From assembly GCA_021292105.1 (NCBI GenBank), contig CM037868.1:27610139-27674138 (forward strand): a stretch of DNA of 64,000 bases, given 5' to 3'. The number at the start of each line of letters is the position of its first letter. Position 1 is the first letter of the stretch. The translations under genes were made by a program, and so were the position numbers. The notes under the pieces are model-generated. The model was not told the origin of the DNA, did no database searches, and saw only the letters and a program-made list of their open reading frames with translations. This document shows positions 24,870-37,500 of the stretch, one piece after another. The stretch is from Anadara kagoshimensis. Taxonomy: Eukaryota > Mollusca > Bivalvia > Arcoida > Arcidae.

Positions 24870-25025
24870 TCGAGACATGAGTACCCCACCCTAAATTGTG
24901 GGGAGACATGAGTACCCCACCCTAAATTGTGGGGAGACATGAGTACCCCACCCTAAATTGTGGGGAGACATGAGTACCCCACCCTAAATTGTGGGGAGAC
25001 ATGAGTACCCCACCCTAAATTGTAA
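24870..25025. repeat. Minisatellite, 31-bp unit (5 copies)
   Basis: The units are identical (AGACATGAGTACCCCACC, TAAATTGTGGGG). Each can fold on itself through CCCCAC/GTGGGG. It lies just beyond the candidate poly(A) signal of the FAS1 gene. Confidence 0.95.
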
Positions 25026-25057
25026 TGACGGAACTCATTGGTTGACATGTTGGTCAT

Positions 25058-25063
25058 TTTATT
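25058..25063 (-). promoter_or_regulatory. Candidate polyadenylation signal AATAAA of the FAS1 gene
   Basis: This is the first AATAAA on the minus strand after the stop codon, about 275 nt downstream. The region is AT-rich, so chance matches are common. Confidence 0.35.
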
Positions 25064-25288
25064 GGTTTGTTGACTGACAAACTGGTTTGTTGATTGGTTG
25101 ATGTCTCACTTGGTTTATATTAGACATAAACAGTAAGGAACAAAACCTTAAAATAACAAACATGTAGGTATGTATTAAAATATACATAAAAGTCAAAATA
25201 ACAAACATGTAGGTATGTATGAAAATATACATAAAAGTAAAAAACTAGCTGTGTGTCGCACCCCTTCAAAACAAAACATGGATGGAGA

Positions 25289-25313
25289 GGGGGGGGGGGG
25301 GGGGGGGGGGGGG
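25289..25313. repeat. Homopolymer of 25 G (poly-C in the FAS1 mRNA)
   Basis: An uninterrupted run of G on the plus strand lies about 25 bases past the FAS1 stop codon. It would be a poly-C tract in the 3' untranslated region. The exact length may be affected by sequencing error. Confidence 0.9.
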
Positions 25314-25337
25314 CACAAACATGTATCTTCATAACTC

Positions 25338-25546
25338 TTAACCTCTGTTTAATAACACTAATGATAAAAGTAATCCAAGAAGAATGAGATAGGTGTTCCA
25401 TGTAATGTAAGAACTTCTGCTGACATCTCTATCCAGGTCTGATCTGTCATATAACAAGTCACTTATGATATGTATAACTCCATTTGTAGCGGCTTGGTCT
25501 GCATGTATCACTGTCGCTCGACTCTGTTTATATATTATTTCATAGT
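25338..25546 (-). CDS. FAS1 gene exon 13: end of FAS1 domain 4, GPI-type tail and stop
   Basis: Residues 655-723 and TAA. TVIHADQAATNGVIHIISDL is the closing H2 motif of domain 4. A short Asp/Ser/Arg spacer (DRSDLDRDVSRSS) with candidate omega residues leads to the hydrophobic run YLILLGLLLSLVLL and ends NRG. That is too short a cytoplasmic tail for most receptors and typical of a GPI signal. A single-pass membrane anchor is the alternative. Confidence 0.9.
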
Positions 25547-28500
25547 CTGAAAATGAAAAATAATGCTAGTTTAATAAAAAGTATAAAAAATTACTGATAG
25601 TGTAAAATATGTACAGGACATCACTAAACGCCTAACACTAGAACAATAACCCCGTATCATATCTTAGTTCTATTATATAGAGTTTTGTAGAGTAGCACAA
25701 AAAACCAAAGTCAGGAATATTGTTGCAGCATACAAAGTCAATATTTTATAATACTATTTCATCATTTGACTATTTAGAAATGATATTTATAGTGCTATAA
25801 CTTCCATTGTTGTGTAAAGCACATTGAATAACATGTGCTAGTGCTAGTGTTTTGTAATTCTGAAATAAATCAAAAACACTGTCGTGTATGACATGCATTT
25901 TCAATCGCTGAAACAGCCCTTCAATGACTATTCGTATAGACATACACAATAACTGAGTGACGTCAAAATAGCAATGGTAATTGTAATCCTATAATAATTC
26001 CATTTGCCCTCAAACTGAGTTTAATACATACATATTATATACTCAGTGTGTAGGTACAACCTTCAGTATCAGGTCGAGTCCTTTTTTCGTAAAAAAGCGT
26101 GACTCGTAGTGATACGGCTACGAAAAAAGGACTCGACCTGATACGAAGGGTTGAACATACACACTTTGATATTATATTTTTATCTAACATTTCCAACTTG
26201 GTAATTTAAACAAAAACAAGAGGCCCATGGGCCTTAACGCTCACCTGAGGAAGAGTACATATCTTATGCAGAGGTTCAATGGCCAATGACATTAATAAAA
26301 GAGAATATCAAAATTTTCAGCAGTAAAGGCCAATAATATGCAAGTATTTTTGCAAATGAATTATAATAATTATTATATAAGTATGCTTATATAACATATT
26401 TAAAGTCTAGCTACAATATATTATTTATAAACAGCTAAAACATCTGTATATTAAAATGTGCATTAGGCCAATACCTACAATATTCCAATATACATGTCTA
26501 TACAAAGAGTTTATAGTTTTTGAGATAATTAACCATTTAAGTATTCGTTTGCATCTATAACCTTGACCTTTGAACCTATGACCTTCATTCATATATCAAA
26601 ATGATTGTTGTGCAAATGCCTACAATATTCCAATATACATGCCTATACAAAAAGTTTATAGTTTTTGAGATAATTAACCATTTAAGTATTCATTTGCATC
26701 TATGACCTTGACCTTTGAACCTATGACCTTCATTCATATATCAAAATGATCGATAGGCATATACCTACAATATTCTAATATACATGCCTATACAAAAAAT
26801 TCATAGATTTGCAGATAATTAACTATTTTGGTATTCTTGGACATCTGTGACCTTGACCTTTGAACCCATGAACCTGATCTATGTATCAAAATGATCGTCA
26901 TGTCAATACCTACAAATAACTGAAAATCCTATGCCATTGTCACAAGAAATGTTAAAAAAAATAGCATTTTTTATCAAAGGTCAAAAACTGGGACATGACC
27001 TTGACCTTCGACCTTGACATCAATTGGAAGAAAATTGCAAGACAAGATCAACAGTGAAAACTCCATACAATTATCTTCAGCCGTTATGAAGTTATAACAA
27101 TAAATGTCTCATTTTAAAAATTACGTAATTTTACGCAAAAAAGGCGTAACCTATTTTTCGTCTAATTTTCATAAAAAACATAATTTTATGTTCCCAGGTA
27201 TGCTGAATCCAAATATCCAATCAAAATTTGCCTGCACCTTTTGGTTTCAGAGAAGAAGATTTTTTGTCCTTTTGCTATTTTTAGTAACAGCGGCCATCTT
27301 GTTGGGGTGGCCAAACCCGAACACAATTTTGAAAGGCTGTTACCTAGGCATGATAATCACCAAGTTTCATCAAATATTGCCCAGTAGTTTTGGAGGAGAA
27401 GATTAAAATGTAAAGTTTACACACTACGCACGACGGACGACGACGGTGATAGATTGCAATAGCTCATCTGAGCCTTTGGCTCAGGTGAGCTAAAAAAACA
27501 CTTGATGTGAAAAAATTATATATTACCACAGAAAAACACTGAACTATGTATGACATATGTTCTGTAGCAATGACGTCATTATTTACATTTGACAAATCGG
27601 AGATTCCCCAATGATGTCACAATGAGAAATCTAACTAAAAGTGCATGTGTACTTTACAGCCAATGTTGTATCACCACAAGATTCTGTCATGCGTGTTCGA
27701 TAAAACTTGTATTTCATAGAAAAACTAGTCTAATGTTAGATAAAATAAAATATCATAAATGTAAATATATTATGGACACCATCACCCCAACTACCTGAAT
27801 AATAAAACATCATAATGAAGTAAATAATTAACGCCATCCTTCCCTCCTCCATTCTTTCTATCCCTCCCTTTCTTCCATCCTTCATTCTTTCACCTTTCCT
27901 CATTAATTCTTTCTTTCTCTCTTTACTCCTTCATTCCTCCCTCCTTCATTTTCTCTCCCTCCCTCCCGTCCATCCTTAATTTTTCTCTTCTACACTCCTT
28001 CCATCCTTCATTAATTCCCTCCCTTTCTTATTCTTTCTCTCCCTTCCTCCATTCATTCCTTCCCTCCTTCATTCTTTCTCTCCCTCCCTTCATCCTTCAT
28101 TTTTCAATTCTACAATCCCTCCCTTCATTATTTCTCTCCCTTCTCCATTCATCCTTCCACTTCATTTTTCTCTTCTACACTCCCTTCATCCTTCACTTTT
28201 CTCTTCTACACTCCTTCCATCCTTCATTCTTTCCCTCCCTTCTTCATTCTTTCTCTCCTTTTTCCATTCATTCCTTCCATCCTTCATTTTTTCTCTTCTA
28301 CACTCCCTTCCATCCTTCATTCTTTCCATCCCTCTCTTCCTTTCTTCATTCTTTCTCTCCCTTCCTCCATTCTATCCTTCCCGTTTTCATTCTTTTTCTC
28401 TCCCTCTCTCCATTTCATCCTTCCTTCCTTCATTCTTTCTCTCCTTCCCTCCTTATTTCCCTCTCTCCTTCCTTTCTTCCTATCTTACTTCTTCTAGTTG

Positions 28501-31500
28501 ATTTTGTAATTGTAACATAGTCTCCGTTATGAGCTATCTGTGTCTTTGATGAACCATCTGACATGTCACCTAAAATTATTCTTGTCGGAAATAACAATCT
28601 ACGAAACAGCTGAAATAAGAACATAAACAAGAATTAATCAATGGCTCAATTGATTTACAACTTGATCTGGGTAAAATATAGTAAAACACTGCAAAGTAAA
28701 GTGAAGAACTGTCTAAACTCAACTACTTTATTTGTATTAATAATGTTTGTTAAATTAAACTGTATAAACAAAACAAAACTTCAGTCAAGAAAGTGTTACA
28801 GACATCGATATCATTATTCTATGTTGCAGCAAGTTAATTACTCCTCTATTTTGAATGACTGACTGACCAATTTGATGTAATATAAATTTGTATGAGCTAA
28901 TGGCTTTGTTTTATATATAACTTACAAACTGAAATCTGGGATAGTCTTGCATTATAATTTGACCCTCTCGTCTGGCTTGGAATTTGTCAATTGCTGTAGA
29001 ATTGGGAACAAAAAATGTGAAGGTACATCCAACACGATTTTGTCCACAGAATCCCATGTTATGTGCATTGGTGTTGACTTTAGATCTTTGTGTGGTAGTT
29101 GGTGGATTCCAGAATTGTGGATAAGGAGCTTGTGTGACATACTGATTATTGTTACCCCAGTTTGGTGGATATCCATACTGCTCAAAGTAACATTTCTTGG
29201 CATCAAAACGTCTGTCTTTTATATAGTTTGTCATTTCTAGTGTTTTTATGTAATCATATGTTTTCCTGAAAAAAAAGGTTCAGCCTATAGAAGCCACATA
29301 TCATCACAAATTAACATGGGTATATATGAATATGGTAGGTCACTAACAAAAGCCACATATCATCACAAATGAACATGGGTATATCTAAAAATGGTAGGTC
29401 ACTTACAAAAGCCACATATCATCACAAATTAACAAGGGTATATCTAAAAATAGTAGGTCACTTACAAAAGCCACATATCATCACAAATCTAAATATGGTA
29501 GGTCACTAACAAAAGCCACACATCATCATCACAAATTAACATGGGTACATCTAAATATGGTAGGTCACTTACAAAAGCCACATATCATCACAAATTAACA
29601 TGGGTATATCTAAAAATAGTAGGTCACTAACAAAAGCCACATATCATCACAAATGAACATGGGTACATCTAAATATGGTAGGTCACTTACAAAAGCCACA
29701 TATCATCACAAATGAACACGGGTACATCTAAATATGGTAGGTCACTTACAAAAGCCACACATCATCATCACAAATTAACAAGGGTATATCTAAATATGGT
29801 AGGTCACTTACAAAAGCCACATGTCATCACAAATGAACATGGGTACATCTAAATATGGTAGGTCACTTACAAAAGCCACACATCATCATCACAAATTAAC
29901 AAGGGTATATCTAAATATGGTAGGTCACTTACAAAAGCCACATATCATCATCACAAATGAACACGGGTATATCTAAACATGGTAGGTCACTTACAAAAGC
30001 CACATATCATCATCACAAATTAACATGGGTATATCTAAATATGGTAGGTCACTTACAAAAGCCACATATCATCACAAATTAACATGGCTATATCTAAATA
30101 TGGTAGGTCACTTACAAAAGCCACATATCATCACAAATGAACATGGGTACATCTAAATATGGTAGGTCACTTACAAAAGCCACATATCATCATCACAAAT
30201 TAACATGGGTATATCTAAATATGGTAGGTCACTTACAAAAGCCACATATCATCACAAATGAACATGGGTACATCTAAATATGGTAGGTCACTTACAAAAG
30301 CCACATATCATCATCACAAATTAACATGGGTACATCTAAATATGGTAGGTCACTTACAAAAGCCACATATCATAATCACAAATTAACATGGGTATATCTA
30401 AATATGGTAGGTCACTTACAAAAGCCACATATCATCACAAATTAACATGGGTATATCTAAATATGGTAGGTCATTTACAAAAGCCACATATCATCATCAC
30501 AAATTAACATGGGTACATCTAAATATGGTAGGTCACTTACAAAAGCCACATATCATCATCACAAATTAACATGGGTATATCTAAATATGGTAGGTCACTT
30601 ACAAAAGCCACATATCATCACAAATTAACATGGGTATATCTAAATATGGTACACCTAGAACTGCATCAATGTAGTTAACTTGGCCATTTGTACATGCTAC
30701 ATCAGGATCAACCACTTTAGCTTTAACACCACCAAGTCCTCTTGGTCCTCCTTGTACCCAACTCTCTAAAAAACAAATATAATTATTATTTCTAATTTGT
30801 ATGAATATTTTAAATACTGAAAGAGTATACAATTACAGTTGACAAGGAGGGGTCAGTTATTATAGGGAAGAGATACAATTACTAGGCTTGAGATTGGGAG
30901 GCAATGCAGTTAATAAGGGAAAGTTTCAGTTACTAGGAAAGAGATACATTTACTAGGTTGGATATTCAAATACCTGGGGGTGGGTAGGGGAGAGATTAAA
31001 TTACTAGGGTAGAGATACAGTTACTGGGGAGAAGATAAGCTACTAAGAAGGAAATATATTTACTAGGGTAGAGATACAGTTACTAGGAGTAGATAGGTTA
31101 CTATAATAGGTGGATATACAGTTACTAGGGAAAATACACCATTACTAGTTGGAGATACAGTTACTAGGGAGGAGATACAGTTACTAGGGTTGAGATTCAG
31201 TTACTAAGGAGAATATGTGATTACTAGGTGGAGATAGTTACAAGGAAGGAGATAAAGTTACTAGGGTGGAGATTCAGTTACTTTTACTAGGGAGGAGATA
31301 CTCTGAGATACTCAGGTGAACATAGTTACAAGGGAGGGGATACAGTAACTAAGGTAGAGATACAGTTAATATGGAAAGATACAGTTACGAGGGTTGAAAT
31401 TCAGTTACTCGGGTGAACATACAGTTACTAGGGAGGAGATGAAGTTACTCAGGTGGACATACAGTTACTAGGATGGAGATTAAGTTACTCAGGTGAACAT

Positions 31501-34500
31501 ACAGTTACTAGGGAGGAGATACAGTTATCAGAGAGGATATATACGGTTACTAGGTGACGATACAGTTACTAGGGAGGAGATACACTTACTAGGGTGGAAA
31601 TTCAGTTACTCAGGTAAACATACAGTTACTTTGGAGGAAATTTAGTTACAAGGGAGAATATATGATTACTATTGTTCGTTTTTTCTACTTAGAGACAGTC
31701 ATTAACTAAAATTGCTATATTATCATTTGGTGTCTAATAAAATAACCACAATATTTGTGTTTAAAAACAAAAATACTAACAAGGAAAAATACATGAAAAA
31801 TTGAAATAATTACATTTATTTCTGTATATAGAGAAAAAATCAGCAAATTTACAAATATCGTGATTAGACTAAGAACTAAGACACCCGTATTGGACCCTAT
31901 GTTCTAAAACATTGATATTCATGCCTGAATCACGCCTGTGTAATAGACTTAATCAGTTTGTCCACTTCCACATAATGTGATCCTAATGCTTTTTTACAAA
32001 CCAAAACACTTCAAAACTTCAAAATTACATACTTCACGTAATCTCAAATGGATATTTTGTGAAAACCGATTTCAATAACAAGTGTAATATATAAGTGATT
32101 TGCATTGTAATTGTTGACCTTAGTTGAACCTTTTAATATAATGCATATGGGGTCACCAAGGGAACATCATACAGCTGATTTTTAGTAAAAATTGTAAAAT
32201 TTTCTCTATGTAGGAGAATGACGGAAAAAGTAAAAATAAAACTAAAAATATTTTAGTTGCGCTTTTTGTTTTCAAAATAAAATATCAATATTAGGTTTCA
32301 AAAAATTTTAAAAGTATAAAAGTTATTTATGAAAACGACTGTCTCTAAACATTAAAGATGAACAATAGGTAGATATACAGTTACTAAGGACAAGATTCAT
32401 TTACTTTAGACAGAGTTACTAAGCTAGAGACACAGTAACTAGGGTGGAAATACAGTTACTAGTTGTTGATCAAGTTACTAGGGGAGAAGATAGAGATACT
32501 TAGGGTGGAGTGACAAATCAAATCATGTGAAGTAATAAGTGTGACAAAACAAATGAAGTAGAAAGTTTGATGAAGTATATCTAGTTAAAAGTAACAGAAC
32601 AAGTGAAATAAAAAGTGTGACAAAACAAGTGAAATAAAAAGTGTGACAAAACAAGTGAAGCAGAAAGTTTGATATAACAAGTGAAGTAGAAAGTGACAAA
32701 ACCCGTGAAGTAGAAAGTGTGATATAACAAGTGAGGTAAATGTGTGACAAAACATGTGAAGTAGAAAATGTGATAAAACAAGTGAAATAGAAAGTGTGAT
32801 AAAACAAGTAAAGTAGAAAGTGTGATATAACACGTGAAATTGTAAGTGACAAAACAAGTGAAGTAGAAAGTGTGATAAAATAAGTGAAGTAGAAAGTGTG
32901 ATAAAACAAGTGAAATTGAAAGTGACAAAACAAGTGAAAGGGAAAGTGTGACAAAACAAGTGATACTGAAAGTGACAAAACAAGTGAAAAGGAAAGTGTG
33001 ACAAAACAAGTGAAGTAGAAAGTGTGATATAACACGTGAAATTGTAAGTGACAAAACAAGTAAAGTAGAAAGTGTGATATAACAAGTGAAATTGTAAGCG
33101 ACAAAACAAGTAAAGTAGAAAGTGTGATATAACAAGTGAAATTGTAAGCGACAAAACAAGTAAAGTAGAAAGTATGATATAACAAGTGAAATTGTAAGTG
33201 ACAAAACAAGTGAAGTAGAAAGTGTGATAAAATAAGTGAAGTAGAAAGTGTGATAAAACAAGTGAAATTGAAAGTGACAAAACAAGTGAAATAGAAAGTG
33301 ACAAAACAAGTAAAGTAGAAAGTGTGATATAACAAGTGAAATTGTAAGTGACAAAACAAGTGAAGTAGAAAGTGTGATAAAATAAGTGAAGTAGAAAGTG
33401 TGATAAAACAAGTGAAATTGAAAGTGACAAAACAAGTGAAAGGAAAGTGTGACAAAACAAGTGATACTGAAAGTGACAAAACAAGTGAAAAGGAAAGTGT
33501 GACAAAACAAGTGAAGTAGAAAGTGTGATATAACAAGTGAAATTGAAAGTGACAAAACAAGTGAAGTAGAAAGTGTGATAAAATAAGTGAAGTAGAAAGT
33601 GTGATAAAACAAGTGAAATTGAAAGTGACAAAACAAGTGAAAGGGAAAGTGTGACAAAACAAGTGATACTGAAAGTGACAAAACAAGTGAAAAGGAAAGT
33701 GTGACAAAACAAGTGAAGTAGAAAGTGTGATATAACAAGTGAAATTGAAAGTGACAAAACAAGTGAAATAGAAAGTATGATATAACAAGTGAGGTTAAAA
33801 GTGTGATATAACAAGTGAAGTAGAAAGTGACAAAACAAGTGAAGTAGAAAGTGTGAAAAAACAAATGAAGTAGAAAGTGACAAAACAAGTGAAGTAGAGA
33901 GCAGAGCTCCAGATAAGCTGCGTATCTGCGTATTTTATGCATAGATTTTATTTAAATATGCCAAATATTTCAATAAGAGGCGTACTACTTACGCATGGTT
34001 ATGGACACTTACGCATAATCAGTTAAATCCCCGCGTATCGATGTCAACAACTTGAAAATGAAAACGAAAGTAGAAACTCCCAGTCTACAGCCAAGTCATG
34101 TAGACGCTTGATAATAACAATAACATGACCTGGATTCGAAATCGCTTTTGTGACAATGATGAACCTCGTGGTATCACACGTACGTCAGTGTCAGCCAATC
34201 AAAGTTCTTCTAATGACAGATGCCGCGGAATATGGCCAAGTCAAAACAAACAAGTTTGCTTGCTTTTTGACGACAAATCGTCAGGTCCCGAATTATTTGT
34301 CAAACAAATTGTTGAAAGTTTAATTACTTGTTCTATCAACGAGTCTAAGAAAAACAGGATGGACAGAATGTGAAAAAGAAACAATGGCAGGCACAATACC
34401 CGTGGTTGGTTGTCGAATTGTCAGGAAGCGAAACAGGCCTCAAATGTGAAATTTAATTGAAATTTGTCAATAAAAGTGGATTTACTCCTCTTTGATAAAT

Positions 34501-37500
34501 TTGATGAGTACTTTTACTCATCACTAAATTGCTTTTACTCATAAAATTAAAATTTGATGAGTGAATACCCATGACACTTAAAAATTATCTGGAGCTCTGA
34601 GAGAGTGTGATATAACAAGTGAAATTGAAAGTGACAAAACAAGTGAAGTAGAAAGTGTGATATAACAAGTGAAGTAGAAAGTGTGATATAACAAGTGAAA
34701 TTGAAAGTGACAAAACAAGTGAAGTAGAAAGTGTGATATAACAAGTGAAGTAGAAAGTGTGATATAACACGTGCAGTAGAAAGTGACAAAACAAGTAAAG
34801 TAGAAAGTGACAAAACAAGTGAAGTAGAAAGTGTGATATAACAAGTGAAGTAGAAAGTGTGATATAACAAGTGAAGTAGAAAGTGACAAAACAAGTGAAG
34901 TAGAAAGTGACAAAACAAGTGAAGTAGAAAGTGTGATATAACAAGTGAAGTAGAAAGTGTGATATAACACGTGAAGTAGAAAGTGACAAAACAAGTGAAG
35001 TAGAAAGTGTGATATAACAAGTGAAGTAGAAAGTGTGATATAACAAGTGAAATTGAAAGTGACAAAACAAGTGAAGTAGAAAGTGACAAAACAAGTGAAG
35101 TAGAAAGTGTGATATAACAAGTGAAATTGAAAGTGACAAAACAAGTGAAGTAGAAAGTGACAACACAAGTGAAGTAGAAAGTGTGATATAACAAGTGAAA
35201 TTGAAAGTGACAAAACAAGTGAAATAGAAAGTGACAAAACAAGTGAAGTAGAAAGTGTTATATAACAAGTGAAGTAAAAAGTGTGATATAACAAGTGAAA
35301 AAGATGGGGTCGTACCGATCGGAAGTTAATTACTTTATTTTTTTGTTCCCATGTTTATCATCTCCTTAGATTCACATTAACTGTCTATAGTGTGGTATTC
35401 TTTATTTAATAAAAATCTGTTATTTGAAGAACTTTAAAAATAAAAAAGTTTTGTCTCTATTCTGTTCACACTGTTGATATTGTGATCACTTTATACACAG
35501 GTCATTTTGATTTAAAAATCATAGTCATCCAGGACAAGAACGTGCTAAGCTCCCAAAGTAGTTAAAATAAAATTTTATGTAAAATTAACAGACCGCAAAT
35601 AGTAACATTTATATTTGTTTTTAATTTTATCACTAAAGAGATCATTTTATTTAACAAGTACTCAAGTATTCGATCAGTAAGATGTTCGAGTAACCAGTTA
35701 GTGATTTTCATCCAAGTTGACATCCGTAGTAAATAACTACAAGGTTTATGCTTGAAATAGATGAAATAAGTTACCCAAACCCTTCATGATTTAAGTGGCA
35801 TAGCCTTTGATCAAGAATATGATACACTATATTTACTATAGACATCATATACATGTATGTTAAATTATATACATGATATAAGTAAGTACAATGGGTTAAG
35901 GTACAAAACATTTTTACAAATGTATACTGTGACCTTGAACTTTAGAACAAATGTTCATGGTGTACCTTGAAGATGATGGGTTATGTTTGATACAAGCTTA
36001 CCATTCCTTTCATTATAAACATAAAGCATTGCTCCACTTTCTTGAGATTCTAGAGGTTGTCTGCTTTCATATCCTCCTGTTAATGCTGACATGTCTACCA
36101 GTAATCTGTTGTAAAGCATGTGTAGTCTTAATATCTGAAAATAACAATTTGATTTGACACATAAAAACTTGGTTCAATCCAGCTTGATTATGTAACCCAT
36201 AAAGTCATAAAATAAGGGGATTCATTTAATGATAACTTGTCAATCTGATAAGAAATTATGCAATCTGTCAACATTTTATTATAGAAAACACACTTGATCA
36301 GTTAACCCCCTTACCCTCCCCATGTTAACTCAAATCAGATTGAAATGAAACTTACCGTAATGTTGGTAGACCCGTATTTTATACAATGCTGAACAGATTT
36401 TAACAGATGCTGAACAACTGTACAAAGTCTGCAAAAATCTTTTTATCTGTTCTCAAGTTATCATCTGGAAACCATCAGGGAACTGGCAGACAAAAGTCTG
36501 TCAGTGTAAACAATACTTGGAATTTGTAACAGAGTATATAGCAGAAAGAAACAAGTTAAATGTCACCAGTATTAATGTAATGATGGATACATTATTACAA
36601 AAAAGGCACTAAAACAAATAAGTGGCAAACCCCCATGTTGGAAATTTTAAGCCTTAAAATAAGTTCTATGCTATATAATCTTTCTGTAAAATTTCATTGA
36701 ATTTGGAGCACTTTTAATTTACTTGCCTTTTTTCCATTTCATTGGCAACAATTGCCATTTTAAAAGTTTGAAGCCAAAAAATAAATTCTAAATTTCCTAT
36801 ACAAACTTTCTGCAAAATTTCATTTAATTTGCAGCACTTTTAATTTTCCCGCCTTTTTCAGTTCCCATGGTAAAGGGTGCCATTTTGAAAATTCTAAGAG
36901 CCCAATGGGTCATCTCTGGATGGGGATCATTCTTCCTGTGGTAAAGATTAGACCAACATCTTCGAGAAAATTGTTGTACAAGTTCATGGTAAGAAGAAGA
37001 AGAGGAATAAGAAGAAGTAGAAACGGCACAAAAACAAAAAGTCTCCACACTTTATTTAGGCACCTTAATTAACAGCAGACATGTAGTAAGTAATATAATG
37101 ATTACCATATTAGTAACATTCTGATTCATGCTGTTTATATTGATCCAAGGTAGATTTGCTATTTTTTGGAATGCCTCATTTGTCGGTACAAATACTGTGG
37201 TTTGTGACTGATCTGTAAGACCTTTTACAATGTCAGGATTGGCCCTGTTAATTATCTGATCAAACTGGCTACAAAATAAAAAAAAATATACACTTCATCA
37301 TTAATAATTTTAACAGATGATAAAGCATTGTTGTGTACTATGATATAAACATTTACAGTTTTCACTTTGTCATTCATCATGCAGAATAAATTGAACGAAT
37401 AATAAATATCCATGTGTCTCACTTTAATTTGGAAAAAGTGAAAATGTTTTAGATACCAAAAATTGTGAAAAAAAATTACTATCAAAATCTTCTTGATACC

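Noticed and set aside
24870-25025. CCCCAC/GTGGGG hairpins of the 31-bp repeat as transcription terminators
   Set aside because: Short stems in a tandem repeat of a eukaryotic gene flank; no evidence that they end transcription.
27104-27406. Open frame MSHFKNYVILRKKG, similar frame at 52457
   Set aside because: Shared only because both lie in the same interspersed repeat; the frames diverge and end at different places.
30650-30657. Donor CTAG|GTGTAC inside exon 10
   Set aside because: Phase 1 exit does not fit exon 11, and the donor itself is poor compared with GTAAGT at 30602.
32523-35294. Minus-strand open frames of 230-450 codons (FTCFVTFNFTCYITLSTS type)
   Set aside because: All three frames are open over the same DNA, which is a 24/26-bp minisatellite poor in stop codons on that strand; the array lies in intron 9 and is split by a transposon.
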